Shown: positions 19,601 through 32,434 of the stretch, piece by piece
Position numbering within the stretch: the first letter of the stretch is position 1
Layout of the letters: every line of letters begins with the position of its first letter
Assembly (NCBI GenBank): GCA_022113835.1
Contig: JAILWY010000010.1
Location: 11,687,501-11,751,500, forward strand
Length of the DNA: 64,000 nt
Direction of reading: 5' to 3'
Source: Atopsyche davidsoni
Taxonomy: Eukaryota > Arthropoda > Insecta > Trichoptera > Hydrobiosidae
Translations under genes and position numbers: made by a program
Notes under the pieces: generated by a model
Database searches by the model: none
What the model was told of the DNA's origin: nothing
Seen by the model: only the letters and a program-made list of their open reading frames with translations

Positions 19601-22600
19601 TTGACAAATTACTTGCCAAGAAACTGGATTCGTAGCAGAAATAAACTGGAAATCTCTTTATAATATTAAAAAATTTTATCACCTCGAGAACTTCGAAATT
19701 CTAATACGTACTTACGTTTTAAGTATTAAGCCACGCTTCATTCGTGATTAATTTCTAATAAATAACATATGAAATACCGTACTTTGGATAAGCGTACTTT
19801 TACATATGTTATTTCTCCAATTCCAAACATACAAAACCAACTTTGGCAACGGATGTGTCTGATTTTTCTAAAATTCAGCATTATTCATATCAATTAATTT
19901 AAAAGTGAAATTTTTAAATACCAAATTGTTCAAAAAATCTCACAGCGTGTCTAAAACAGAACAATGAATTTGCATGAATAATAATGAATTATTCAAATAG
20001 CTCAGAATATAAAGATGAAAGTGACTTATATATTATTATATTCTCTAAAATATTGTACAGTAATTAGTAAAATTGAAAATTACTCATACAAACTCCACAC
20101 TGACCCCTAAGAATTCCCAGTATTCAATTTAAATAAATAATGCGTATTTCTTATATGATGATTTTATTATATTATATTTATTGCAAAGTATTCAGCATAT
20201 GTTTTATAACTCGATGGTTTCTTTTAAACTTCTACTCCAACAAGACATTTTATTTTCACCAAAAGTTTTAAAGGTGCTTTTGATTTTAAAACAGAAGTTT
20301 TTTTTCAAAAAATCTCGCAAGGAAAATAATACTATTTCTCTGGTTTTTAAATGAATATTATTATAGTCAGTAATATCTGACATTAGTTTGTAATTGAAAT
20401 TTCAGTCCTCCCTTTGAAGTGCCCGGCATGCCGCTTTGTACGCTCCCACGTGGAAGCATGTGACCAGTCGAATATTTGCCATTTTTCCACGCCGACCTCA
20501 CACGGAATCTCGAAAAGGGGTAGGAGAAGTAGCGTGCCCTTGACACATATAAATATACACTCCCTCCTGCCACCGACCACTTAGTAGCAAAATTTGCCTT
20601 CAGAAGAAGCCTTCTCGCGCCCGGGCATGACGCGACGCGTGGCGGACCCCACCAAGGGTGCTCTCGTGTGAGCTAATTTACTTGTTTTCTATTTAAGGTA
20701 GTGTTTGTAATTAAAAATTAAAGATAATTCTTGCAGCTTTATTCAATGAGTTTAATTCCGTTTTTACTGGTGTTTCTTTTTATAGAAAAACATAATATTT
20801 TAAACTTGCCAGAAACAATTTTAGTTTGAGATAAAGCTCTCGTCTTCGGTTGCACACCCTCGAGTGACCAGAGCTGCACGCAGATGGAAATTCCGATCGA
20901 AGTAAGTTTTGCTCGATGGAGTAAATACAGAATTAAAAAATAAACTCCTAGATGTCATAACTGAACTATGCAAAAGGACAGATTTAAATATATTATGTAT
21001 AACGTATTTGTTTCTGTGTTTATGTAGATTACGTAAAACGGAGGCGTTGCGATTCGTTAACTACGTAAGGCCTTACTTATATAAATAAATCCGAAAGAGA
21101 TTTAACAGTGCTTTTGTTGCATGGCTTCAAATCCAAAAATGTATTTACGGTAAATCCAAAAGTCTATTTATACACAACAGTGGGTATCGCGTAACCGGGT
21201 GTCACGTAACTATAAGATATTATCATAAAGGTGTTTTGCTAAAAGTGGGCCCCTTTGTGATATTTTCGAAATGTAAAATGAAACTTTTAAATAATGTTTT
21301 TCTCTGCGGGTACACAGTGATGGGTTTTGAATTTTATTTTGGCGAAAATCGGTGCAAAGAAAGCGCGTGTCGTGTCAGACGGGCTCTCCTCCCGCGTCTG
21401 GGCCGTGCAGCCGCGGGCCGATCAATACTCTCCGCACGCTCCGCGATTAGCGCTTAACGAGGGCTCCGTGGCGGCCGGCGACTCGCGGCGCGCCGGCCCG
21501 GGTTCGGGTTCGGGTTCGGGGTCGTACGAGACGCATCTTTGCTGGCCCAAGAACAACTTGTTCGCAGATTACCCGATTGCAATTTTTTATTTTAACCCAT
21601 TCGCACGAAACTCTTTGCGGAACTATTGGAAGGAGTCATTCATAGGTATTGATTGATAAATCGTTAAATTTTCATACAGAACTGAATACGAATGTTATTC
21701 AGAATAAGCTCAGGGTGTAGATTAATTGTCATCTGTAGGTTAAATTTAATTATTCATAAGTGAAAATATATAACATACACTTCGGAACTCCAACTACTGT
21801 ATTTAAATGTGAATAATTTCGGGCTATATTTTTACATTAAAATATGAGATCAGCCTCTTTGCCCTTCGAGCGGCTCATTCCAGCCGTTATCTCTCGTTCG
21901 GCTCGCTGGCCGGTAAAATATTATAAAATTTGATTCAGGAAACGATCGGTCAAGAATAAGAATAAAATCAATTTTAAATAAATTTATTTTTATAGAGCAT
22001 CTAAAAGCGAGAGCTTTTATGAATATCTTGTGCTCAAAATGATTTAAAGTTTGTAAAACAATCGTCGTCCCATAACAAAAATCATTCAGAAAAAAAACAA
22101 GACGTCAGATTATCAATGAACGACAGCTGGAGAGCCACTCGCGTTACTTGAAACTGGACCAAAATACGATGCGTACGAAAATCCCGAGTACAAGTAGCAC
22201 CGCGGATCGATAGGCCCAAAGCATGCGTGCTGTCGTGCGGCCGCCTGCTGTCTGCCTCGGCGCCCGGCCCAGGACCGCCTACCTGCGACCTCCGCCCTGC
22301 ACGAGGTCAGGGTGTCGCCCGATACTCAAATCACATCATTCCACATTATCCATTTTAATATCTCCATATCAAATATTCAATGCAGCGTGCATTCCGCTAT
22401 GAAGTAATATAACACTTCAAACGTTTGCATGGTCTCCTTCTGTAATGCTGTGAAAGTCCCCTAGTATAGATCCGATACGAGATATCATTCAAACTGAATT
22501 AGTTTTCTCCGTCTGGAAGCTTGGAAGAATATTCCTAAAACGGAATATCTGTTCATAGACTCGATATTCTCCTGTAATAATAAGATAACTTGGCATTTAT

Positions 22601-23751
22601 ACTTAAACCAATAAATCCGTGGTTTGCTCCGCTTGCAAAAGTGAACAGTGGTAGCACATACCTTTATTTTATAACAAAGGCAATCAAAACAATGTTAAAA
22701 TCACAACCAAACTTGTACGATAAAAACAATAAATAAAGTAACGTAATCACATTATTTCACAAAATTGTTAATTAATTAATATATAGTATAAAATAACGTT
22801 AATTCCATCGACTCGACCAATTTTATCGGATAATTACTGTAAATTTAATATATTCACCCCAATATCGCATTCAGTTTTATTGTGTGTATAATAAGCATTA
22901 GGTAATCGATTCACACATGAAATTATGAGAATAATTATCCGTATGTTTTTTGGATTTTACATATAAGATTCAAACCCACCCTTCCTAACTATCACCTTAG
23001 ACTGGACTATGAATTCAACATTTTTTTAGTGATATACAGCCGTAAAACTATACATTCTGAGAAATCAACTATAATTCTATTAATTTTACCGAAAACTTTT
23101 TTTTTTATAAAATATGTCAAAACATAAATATATACTATTAAATAAATAAAATGAAAGCCTGTCGAACTTTTTTTGTTCTCTCTCTTTAAAACCATTAAAA
23201 AATATATAAGTATTTTGTCTAATTCTTCCAATAACTACGGTGAGGACAAAATCATTGACTTTACATGTTTTATTATACAATATATGAATAAATTTAGTAA
23301 CTATTTTTCATTGTCCATGTTATGAATATGCTGCATCCGTTTCAATTCAAAACTATACAAAATAAAACCAAATTTGTAAAATGAGCATTTAATCAAACTG
23401 TTTCTGGGTGAAAAGATTTCAATGATTGAATGTATATTAGGAGGAATGTGGTTAATAGTCAACATTTTGTTTTATATTTTCGCCGATGTATGTTGGTAAT
23501 CCTGGTGTAACCGTGGTTGTGGAGTATTGGTTGCAGGATTCAGGTGTGGTTCCAAATCAGAAGATCGGCAAAATATTATTACGTATTCGAGATATATTAT
23601 TTGTAATTAACAAGATAGAATTACGCGTGGTCACTGGTTATATTGTGTGTCTAAGTCTCGCTGGGAGCTCTTTATATAGTTTTCATTGGTGTTGTTACAC
23701 CGCCGAGTAGTTAGCTCGGACGACGCTGTCGTGTGCCGATAGTGCCGATAA

Positions 23752-23787
23752 ATTGTAGCTCGGTGCATGTGCACCGACCGCTACAAT
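23752..23787. repeat. 36-bp near-perfect palindrome
   Basis: ATTGTAGC pairs with GCTACAAT, and inside them CGGTGCA pairs with TGCACCG around a 2-nt centre, with a small asymmetric bulge. It lies at the edge of a GC-richer block. It could be a hairpin RNA, a symmetrical protein-binding site or a foldback relic. Confidence 0.75.
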
Positions 23788-26159
23788 GTCAAAAATTAAA
23801 ACCATCCGATCAATGAAAATATCATGCTTTGACTATGCTTCCAAAATATTTAGTAATATCCTTTTATCATCTATTAACCTCTTTAATTCAATGTTCCAAG
23901 CCTTATTTACAGCGTCAATACCTATAAGCTCTTTTCCACGACAAAAAAGCAAACTAACCAATAATAAATAAACCCAAGTAGTCGGAATCATAAAAATACC
24001 GAATGAATATTACGATAGTGTTTGTTTATATGTACAAGTACTTGTCTTTCTAATGAGGTTTGAAATACCTGTTGTGTTTAGTTATTCGATGTATTTATTA
24101 TATATACTTAAAAATAGTATCAATAGTGCGCCGTGTGCATTAGCACTAATCGAGAGAATCGACTCTGCCTCTCACAGATGAGATGTAAAGTGCTGATGTA
24201 GTATTTTGCGGTATGGGTCATGGTTTTTTTCCCGTTTGGTTGTGAAGTTTCATATTAACAAGGAAAATAAGTAATATGCATCCTGTAGATTCTGGAAATG
24301 GGCTCTCGATGAGAAGGTGAAATATTTTTTTATTGTTTATAAAAAATGAATTCCGGCCTATAAAATATTTACAGATGTTTCCCCTAATGTATTAGTAAAT
24401 ATATTAATTAATTCAGTAAATATCTACATAAAACCTATATAATTTCATACACATTTAATAGGCACATTTCAATTTAGTTCAATACTTTTTTTATGTAACG
24501 CATGATTTTTCATGTGATTGAGCACATTTTTTCATACATTGATTGACATTAATCTAAATTAATATGCATGATTTTTCGTAAGAAGTTACATAGAAATGTC
24601 ATTGAATCGACGTAAACGCCGACAGCAGGTGTCACGATTGAACAACTCGGTTGTGTTTGTCCTCAAGCTGAAATTTCCACATTTATATTTAGATTGGCTT
24701 TGTTCTTTTGTTAGCTACACAGTTTACTTACACAAGCTATTGCTGCAACTCAGCGCAGGCTAATGGACGCGGTTGTGCCGATGTACGAAAAATTATCTAA
24801 GGTTACTTAATACTACAATGAGTTTCGTAGATTTATAACCTTCATTTCATATTGAGCAAAATACATAAAATAAATCATCTCAATATATACTACAAGTATG
24901 AAGAAAAGTTTACTTAGAAATTATGAAAATAATTTTTTTTGTGAAAATGAAAAAAGGAATATACCAAAATTTAATTTTAAATTTGTAAAAAGGTTTTTTA
25001 GATCAATACTAAAACTACAACATATAATAAAAAATAACGAATTTCACTTATTATCCCTCGAATAAAATTATATAATATTGAACAGTTATTATATATATCA
25101 GAGCAGAAAATACACATTCATTAAAAATAAAAAATTAAATGAAATCATGTTTTTATATTTTATGAAAACGTCATATATTTGTGTTTTTAGATTTAAATTT
25201 TTAATGTAAAATGGTTTCCGGCGAGCAATTCTGTACTATTTATATTTTGCAAATTGTATTATATTAATACGTAAGAAAAATTAAATATATGTGGGGGACA
25301 GTTTAGAAATTTGCTTAAATATTCCAACGTTACAAACAATTTGTAAGAGTACGATGTACGTATGCTGCTTCTTCGGTAAGAGCAAAATAAAACTATCGAG
25401 TCCGACGCCGCGCAGCCAGGGTGCGCTCCCGCAGAGCCGGAATCTTTTAAGGTTTCAGATACTTAAGTACCTCGCCTGTATTTAATTTGAACTCGATAGT
25501 TCAACGTGTAATTCGATTTAATAGAAACCTCGCATAAAAGGAACTATTATTGATTTAAACCATCACCGTGTTTTCATCAAACTGCATCAAAATGACACTA
25601 CACAAGCATTTACAAATATCAAATATCGTTGAGTGTTTTAAAATTTTAAATGTGAATGATTCTTATTCTAATGCTATTTTTTCATTGATCTGTATTCTAC
25701 GATGGAAAGGCATCCGAACTGAGACAATCTGAGAACTGGGAGTATATGACAACACCACTGTGAGAGTTGAAAACCACTAGGGAAAAGGCAAAAGAAAATC
25801 GAACACCAGGAAGCACCCAATAGCAGTTTCAAATGTCCAGCTCAACCCACTCCGCTCCGCCAACCACTATTTATTTATTTTGAGTAGAGTTTGTAATTCC
25901 ACATATAAAATATTTATTTGCAAATTTAGACAATTTATGCGCATATGCGTATAATATTAAACACACCTTAAATTTGCTTATAAAACAAACTTAACTCCTC
26001 AAAAGAAGCAATTGCAAATTAATAGCAGGAAAAAACAAACTGTTATCCACGAAAAAAAAAAAACAAATACATTCACAAACGAAAAAAGAACCCAAAAATA
26101 TTAATCATCGGAACCTTTCCTTGGCGACTAATTACACACCTCGAATGAGATCCACTTAC

Positions 26160-26285
26160 TCGAACTGATATTTTTAGTGGATAGTCTCGGAAGCACTCGT
26201 GCGTCCTCATCTTTGCTCGTCACTTGAAACTTATTTTCCATCGTACGCATTGTGATGTACCCGCCTTGGACGTTTCCACTTATAT
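26160..26285 (-). CDS. Candidate cassette exon (41 full codons) with a KFQV motif
   Basis: On the minus strand an acceptor (AATATTTAG) and a good donor (TTCGA then GTAAGT) bound 126 nt that start with two bases and end with one, so the block would fit in frame between the exons at 34326-36975 and 9461-9628, and skipping it would keep the frame. The peptide contains MENKFQVTSKDEDARVLPRL, which has protein-like composition. Against it: the acceptor has a poor pyrimidine tract, a 17-bp inverted repeat overlaps its 5' half, and no family is recognised. Confidence 0.33.
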
Positions 26286-26322
26286 CTAAATATTTTTTAG
26301 GTATTAAGGCGGGTACATCACA
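26251..26322. repeat. 17-bp perfect inverted repeat with 38-bp spacer
   Basis: TGTGATGTACCCGCCTT at 26251-26267 is the exact reverse complement of 26306-26322. The arms continue less perfectly outward. It overlaps the 5' part and acceptor of the candidate exon at 26160-26285, so a transcript could hide or expose that acceptor in a hairpin, or this may just be a foldback relic. Confidence 0.85.
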
Positions 26323-26845
26323 GCATGTTCTGTGATGTTGTGTTAAATGCAATTTTACATGTTACAAAGAGCTGTCGAAATTACATTGCATTTTATATCT
26401 TATTCAACCTTGAATAATCACGATTGCAAAAATTCTACCGGTCGTGATTTCTCATCGCTCATCTCTGCAATTAAATAGCGTGACTCCTTCACGCTTATTC
26501 AAAAATACTTTTTATTTATATTCATAATAATATGGAATTTTTCAATACTCCTGACGAACTGTTCTTTTAGAGATATACGTATTCCTATTCTATTCACGTT
26601 AAAACGTAATTTGTGATTTTATATAATCATCTCCAGCTGTTAATTTTTGAATTGTCACACGGATATATCGTCGATTACTATTATTAATATACAGTGAAAA
26701 ATTAGCGGAAATATCGAAACCTATTTTGCTATAAACGGAAAATTTGCTAATGCATTTTGTCTTTAAAAAAAAATTAATACATGAAATACTTTAAAAACGA
26801 TTCAATAAAACTAAAAATCATATAACTATTTTTTTTGTATTCGAT

Positions 26846-26848
<3 letters not shown>

Positions 26849-26932
<84 letters not shown>
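26849..26932. repeat. TA dinucleotide microsatellite
   Basis: About 84 bp of uninterrupted alternating T and A. Confidence 0.95.
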
Positions 26933-26933
<1 letters not shown>

Positions 26934-28397
26934 TCATACATAATATTACTAGTAAAAAAAATGATCCGTTGTATTTAACAGAATCCAACCTGTAATAATT
27001 GGCACACAAAATTTATGCTGCGGAGAAGCAAAAACCTGGTTTATTTGTCAAAAGAAGAGAACCGGTTTGGCCACCTCCGAGAGACGATCGCTACAAACAC
27101 ATATGGACGCTTTTATTTATAAGATAACAGTAAAATAAGTAAGTTTGGTATGCTTAAAACTATGCACGATGGGTTTCACTCGGGAAGAATAGGTTCTCTT
27201 TCCTTGTGACTCATTGCCATGAGTCGGCGATGGCGAAGAGGGACTCCCCCAAGTGCTCGGTGCTTGCGCAGCCGAGGTGGAAACAACGAGCGCGCCTTGA
27301 TATAGAACTGGAACGGCAACAAATCAGACACTGCTTTTACCGACTGAAATAAACTATGAAAAATGCGCTATCGTTTTACAGATGCACATATTTATCTAAA
27401 CTTATTGATTAAACACATCTGAAGGAAGCTCTTATAACTGTATTCGTTGTCAGCAGAAACCTTCATAACACTACTCATTAGACTCATACTTGTTATATAT
27501 GTGTGCGAGAGAGTGACATAACATGTATGAATTTATCCCATGAACAACAAACACACAGCATGTAGAGGCCTAGAGAATCGAACGAGCGCTGTGACCCAGT
27601 GTGCGGCGGTTTGTAGGCTCGAGTACCGTTAACTGGACGAGCGTGGCTTTCCCTAGCGCCGGGCCAGCCCACCGGCGACCTTGGCCGGGCGCGGCGGCGA
27701 GGCTGGAGGAAGAGCCCACACCTCGCTACTTTACTGTTACCACAATTTACATAATATGTTTATCACTCATAAATAACATTAATTTGGTATAAATTTATGA
27801 AAATACAAACGGTAAACTGATTCCGACAAACTCGGTTTATACGAAATTTGAATTTTATCTCAGCACACTTAATTTTCTTATATAAAGTATGTTTCAAAAA
27901 TATTTTTTTTAAGCGCTATTTTCAACATCTACTGTGACCAATTCCATACTACCAGAATTCCTAACAAGGCCGTAATAAAATCCACCCTCGATAGAAGATA
28001 TGCCATAGTAGTATGCCATAGTCCTCGAGAGACTGAAAACATCATCTTTTATTTCATTTCATTTTTTATTGATTTAAAAAAAAATCAGTTTTATTAACAT
28101 GACCTGAAAGTGCTCTGCAACTATTTGAGTATCATAAACCTATTTTATGTGTTAGTAGGTAGTGCCGTTGTTTTTTGAAATGCTGAATATGTTTTTTTTA
28201 TTGAAATTTTCGATATTTTGATCCCGGTACTGGAGCCGTCTTTGAGGACACACCATTTTTAAATACGTGTTTAATTAAAATCAGAGTACGATTTAATGAA
28301 AATTATATGGTTATCCAACCACAGCTGAAAGGACGTATTTCTCATTTGTTTTGCGTTTATTTTCATTTGATATAATTACAAAAATAACAGATTGATT

Positions 28398-28627
28398 ATA
28401 AAAAATTCAATATTTTTGACAGAGAGTACTTGGTGGAATTCCATTTTAATATTTTTGAGTAAAATACTTGAGTGATTTTCCACATGTTCGTTTTTATTTG
28501 TGACCGGTTTTATTATTATTTAAAATCTCACTCTGTTTGATAATGCCAACGCGAAAGGTTGGCGAAACCGGTCACAAATAAAAACGAACATGTGGAAAAT
28601 CACTCAAATATTTTACTCAAAAATATT
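28398..28627. mobile_element. Foldback MITE-like element with 63-bp inverted arms
   Basis: Arms 28448-28510 and 28565-28627 are reverse complements with one mismatch in 63, around a 54-bp loop. A further left segment (28409-28447) is shared with the related element at 57498-58787. The direct repeat AGATTGATT flanks it at 28389-28397 and 28628-28636, consistent with a 9-bp target duplication. No coding capacity. The arm diagnostic is AAACCGGTCAC at the inner end. The superfamily is not clear to me. Confidence 0.82.
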
Positions 28628-29538
28628 AGATTGATTTTAAAAAAATGTTAGCTCAGTCTCAGTCTTAGTCTCAGCTATTTGAAATGTGTCTCCTCGGTGC
28701 CTCGTGAATGAGGATCTGGCATAAGTGGACGTTTGCGTGACAACCTAGAAAAAAAATTATAAGACGTGAACGTATCGCATCGAAACATTATCATTCATAG
28801 GAATTTAATATTTTCAAATTGGATACGCCCATGACAAATAAGATCTTCTCTAATTTGAAATAAGATATTTTTAATATTCAGTTGATTTGATTTAAAAAAT
28901 GGTAAAATTAACGTAACATTCAATACCGGTGCTCATAGAGCGAGAATACCAATGTCAATTTTTATTGGCAGATTGAATTTTAAAATGTTTACTTACACAG
29001 ATTTTATTGTAAACTTAATTTATTTTCTGTTTCATTCTATTGTGAATATGGAGTTTTTCCTAAAAAAGAATAACTGAATATAATACCGACCTCGGAAGAT
29101 TATTTTTGCCCATAACATTTATTTAATATTTCTTATTCTCAGAAAATGGCTACAAAAAATATTAGAGAGTAAAGCTTTGTTGGATTCCGTCTAGATTTTT
29201 ATTTTTTTCTGCATTTTGCTCTCTTAATGCTAGCTCATAACATAAAGTGAAAATAACAAAAAATATAAATGAGCATCGAACGTTCAACCCTTGATACGGG
29301 AATCCAAATGAAACGATTTCAGACTGAAATTACAAAAAGAAAAAAAAATACGGAATATACCTCCCTGATAAAGGTTTTTTAAAATCTTTTTATACAAATC
29401 CGAAGACTAACAAGACACCGGCGCAGCGGCCTCGGACGTCCGCAGGCGCTCACTCGCCAGCTGACTTCCGGCTCCCAAGAAGACGGCGGATAGTAATACA
29501 TTCCCCATTCAAGCTATCTATGAATGGATATATATATA

Positions 29539-29700
29539 TATTTAGGTGCCCCTCCTCAGAATAGGTTGGCGACCATCTCACCAAGTATAAATTCATGCTG
29601 AATTAGTGTTTATGGCTTTTTCAAGGAAAATAGTGTAGTGGGTCCCCGAGTCCTTTTACACTGCAGCTTTAAATTGGAAGGAAAGTCTGCACCAAAAAGT
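29539..29700. repeat. Dispersed repeat, copy 1
   Basis: Shares an ordered series of blocks with 57228-57352 on the same strand: AGGTTGGCGACCATCTCACC, then a segment with GAAAATAGTGTAGTGGGTCC, then AAGGAAAGTCTG. The copies differ by substitutions and small insertions, so they are old. Ends are not defined by the two copies alone. Confidence 0.75.
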
Positions 29701-29709
29701 CAAACATAA

Positions 29710-29712
<3 letters not shown>

Positions 29713-29783
<71 letters not shown>
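29713..29783. repeat. Compound (AT)n(GT)n microsatellite
   Basis: An AT tract that changes into a short GT tract, directly after the dispersed repeat copy. Microsatellites at the tail of a retroposon are common, so the two may be one element. Confidence 0.92.
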
Positions 29784-32180
29784 AAGCCAATTCAAAAATT
29801 AGGCTTTCCACCGTCAAAAATTACTCAACAATTCGACCCAAGAAACCAGTATGAATCAAAGCCAGTTTATCAGGCAGGCTAAACGCTATCTGGAACGGTA
29901 GTCGGAGAGTGAAACCTCGGCCAGGTGTGTGAAGCGCATTAGGCGTGCGAGCAAGCCAGGCATTCGTTCGCCTCGTGCCGGCCGCAGAGCCGCGCACGCC
30001 GTTGCCTTTCCAAAGTGCGCGCGGACTCCGGCTCCTCGAAAACACACAAGTGAGCAATTCGTTGAACTCTCAAACTCTGAGTGGAGTCGATCTTCACGAA
30101 GCCTGACCGATTTCCACCTCGACAGCCAACAAATCAAGTCCTCGGTGCGATCTTCAATCGAAGGCATCATTCGCTTCATTGAACTAAACTCCTCGGTTGA
30201 TAGTCTATTGCTCTTTTTTTTTTTTACGTAAAAATAATTTCTTCATTTCAACATTTGGCAAATTAAAGCAAAAATTTTTAATTATTATTTGAGACAAAAA
30301 AGAAATGCTATAATATTGCGACCGGGTTGACAGCGGGTCGTCACATTCAGCCCCCATTGTCCGCTGATATAGGATTTGCATCACAAAATAGTTTGCCGTG
30401 TGCGTCACTTAATATCGTTTGTAAACAGTACACAATTAGTACTGTGTGACAGGTATTATATATATATATCCAAACCTATTCCGTGTAACCAACCTACCGT
30501 TTAATCTGGTAAAATAGACAAGCTTCGATGATGTTAAGAAATATTTTGTTTTCAGAGAAAAAAAATAACTGAAAAAAAAAATCTGACAGAGAGCTTATTC
30601 TTTCGACTTATTTTAAAAAGCTATCTCTCCATTTTCTCGATAGGTGAGAATCTTACAGTCGTTTTCTCACAAATATAAGATTTATAATTTTATGAAATAT
30701 AGATTTAGTCCAAATCGCCTATCCAAGCACAGAGAGATGAATGCTCGGTCAGACATAAAATGAAATTAACGATTTCGCGGGTCAGCTGATCAGTAAGTAA
30801 ACAGCCGTCAACAGGACGAACTTCGACAGCGAGGCGAGCGTCCAGATAGCTATGGGAGCTTTTAGGGGCTGTGCGGATTGTTTATTCTCATAGTAACATT
30901 ATCATATTCAAGCACACTCTACATGACATAATTTACATGAAAAATAACCATACTGCGTAATTATATAAAACAAATGCCAATTCAGTTCCTTAAATAGCCC
31001 ACGGTAGAAAATTATTGTCATCTTATCAATATATATTATAAAAATTAAAAAGATGAAAATCAGAAATTTAGTTAAATTATCATAAAACATTTTAATAATT
31101 TTACAACTTAGAGATTAGACAATAGACTAAATATACTCCTGATATATTATATATTTTATTTTTAAGTCATAAATACATATTTAAATTTCAATAATGATAA
31201 GGGTATTGATTGAGTTGTAGTTTATTATGTAATATATGATGCATGCCTGCTTTTAATCGATCGTCAGGAATATTATAATATCTAACAAAATTTCGTATCC
31301 TTATATAAAAAATACCCAAACATAATCCATGCACTATTTTAGTTATAGAGGATGGAAACTTTGAGAAACTAATAGAGCTAGGAACCGTGGGAAGGCGAAG
31401 AGACTGAAGCTGAGCTTTTACCGGGTAGTCTGAGTGGACGCAGGCTCAGGTGACGCCCCGCCAGGGAGTATAATGACTGTGAAGTGCGAATAAATCCACT
31501 GCCTGTAAACAATAACCTCAGATTTCCCAGCACAATAACAACGCTCCAGTGATGTAATAATTCTTGTAACTCACGTTTATTAAAGCAGCGTAAATAAAAA
31601 TGGAAATCATAAGAGTTCAGTGTTGCTCGTTTTCAATAAAAAATATTCTGATGATAAATAAGTTAATTATTATTTATTATAACTCAATAGTTAAAAAGTC
31701 AATAAATCAAAACATTATAATTTCCTATGGTGTCCTGTTCTTATTTTGCAAATTCAGAATACATTTCACGTTCATGGGTTTTCAAAATATCCGCCGGTGG
31801 GAGTGCACTCTCAGCGAGTGGCTCACCGCCTACGCTTTTTTTTAATCCGTCGTAAATTTAAAAAGACACAAAAGAAATTACATTACAAAACGATAAACAG
31901 GAAGTAAAACATCAAGAGCAGGCGTGTCAGTGAAGGGGAAGCTCCGAGAAATCGTTTTTTGATATATAATAAATATAAAATATTCACAACATTTGAAACA
32001 GTAACGTAGATAAAAATAAAATCCATCAAATATGGTGATTTTAAAGTGTTTTATTATGAATTATATTACTTCTCTTCAGATAAGGGTCTTTTTAGAGTCG
32101 TGGCTCGTGTTGCCTCCGGTGAGGTGAGTTTCCGAGCCACGCGTTGCGCACTCTGCGATGAGGTGTGCGGTCTTTTGAGT

Positions 32181-32434
32181 GTTGCCGGTCTCGGATCCAC
32201 GTTTCCGGAAGGTAATAGAGCACCCTACACCCATAGCAACACAACTGAAAATCGACTAACAAATTGCTATTGACCTTTTTTTAATAAAATACAATTTTTT
32301 TCGGCATTCACGAAAAACATGGCCAAAAAATTATCGTTAGCGCTACAATTTATCGGTCGGTTGTCGGTTGTGTTGCCACGGGCGTAGTGCTCACGTGTTC
32401 CGAATCTCTGAAGCCTGTACTTCCGAGCCCGGCA
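32181..32434. repeat. Imperfect inverted repeat of about 90-bp arms
   Basis: The left arm (about 32181-32268) and right arm (about 32339-32434) match as reverse complements with gaps; the best blocks are GCAACACAAC followed by AAATTG, and GCCGGTCTCGGA against GCCGGGCTCGGA. The arms surround an AT-rich 70-bp centre. It looks like an old foldback element or a duplicated inverted control region. Confidence 0.55.

Larger units (their letters stand above)
9629..26159. other. Long AT-rich probable intron with GC-rich islands
   Basis: About 16.5 kb with no exon I would defend. GC-rich islands stand out near 10430-10680, 13170-13290, 14340-14450, 14640-14760, 15440-15520, 15780-16160, 20400-20670, 21340-21550 and 22120-22320. 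Several have splice-like borders on one strand or the other, but none gives a consistent chain. They are good candidates for conserved regulatory elements, alternative first exons or non-coding RNA exons. It also holds the minisatellite at 10571-10636 and the palindrome at 23752-23787. Confidence 0.45.

Noticed and set aside
29460..29477. 18-nt microexon (GSQLA) with acceptor and donor on the minus strand
   Set aside because: Phase fits but so short a match arises easily by chance and nothing else supports it.
29886..30231. Overlapping 97- and 100-codon ORFs on both strands
   Set aside because: No exon borders and open in several frames, as expected for a GC-rich island.
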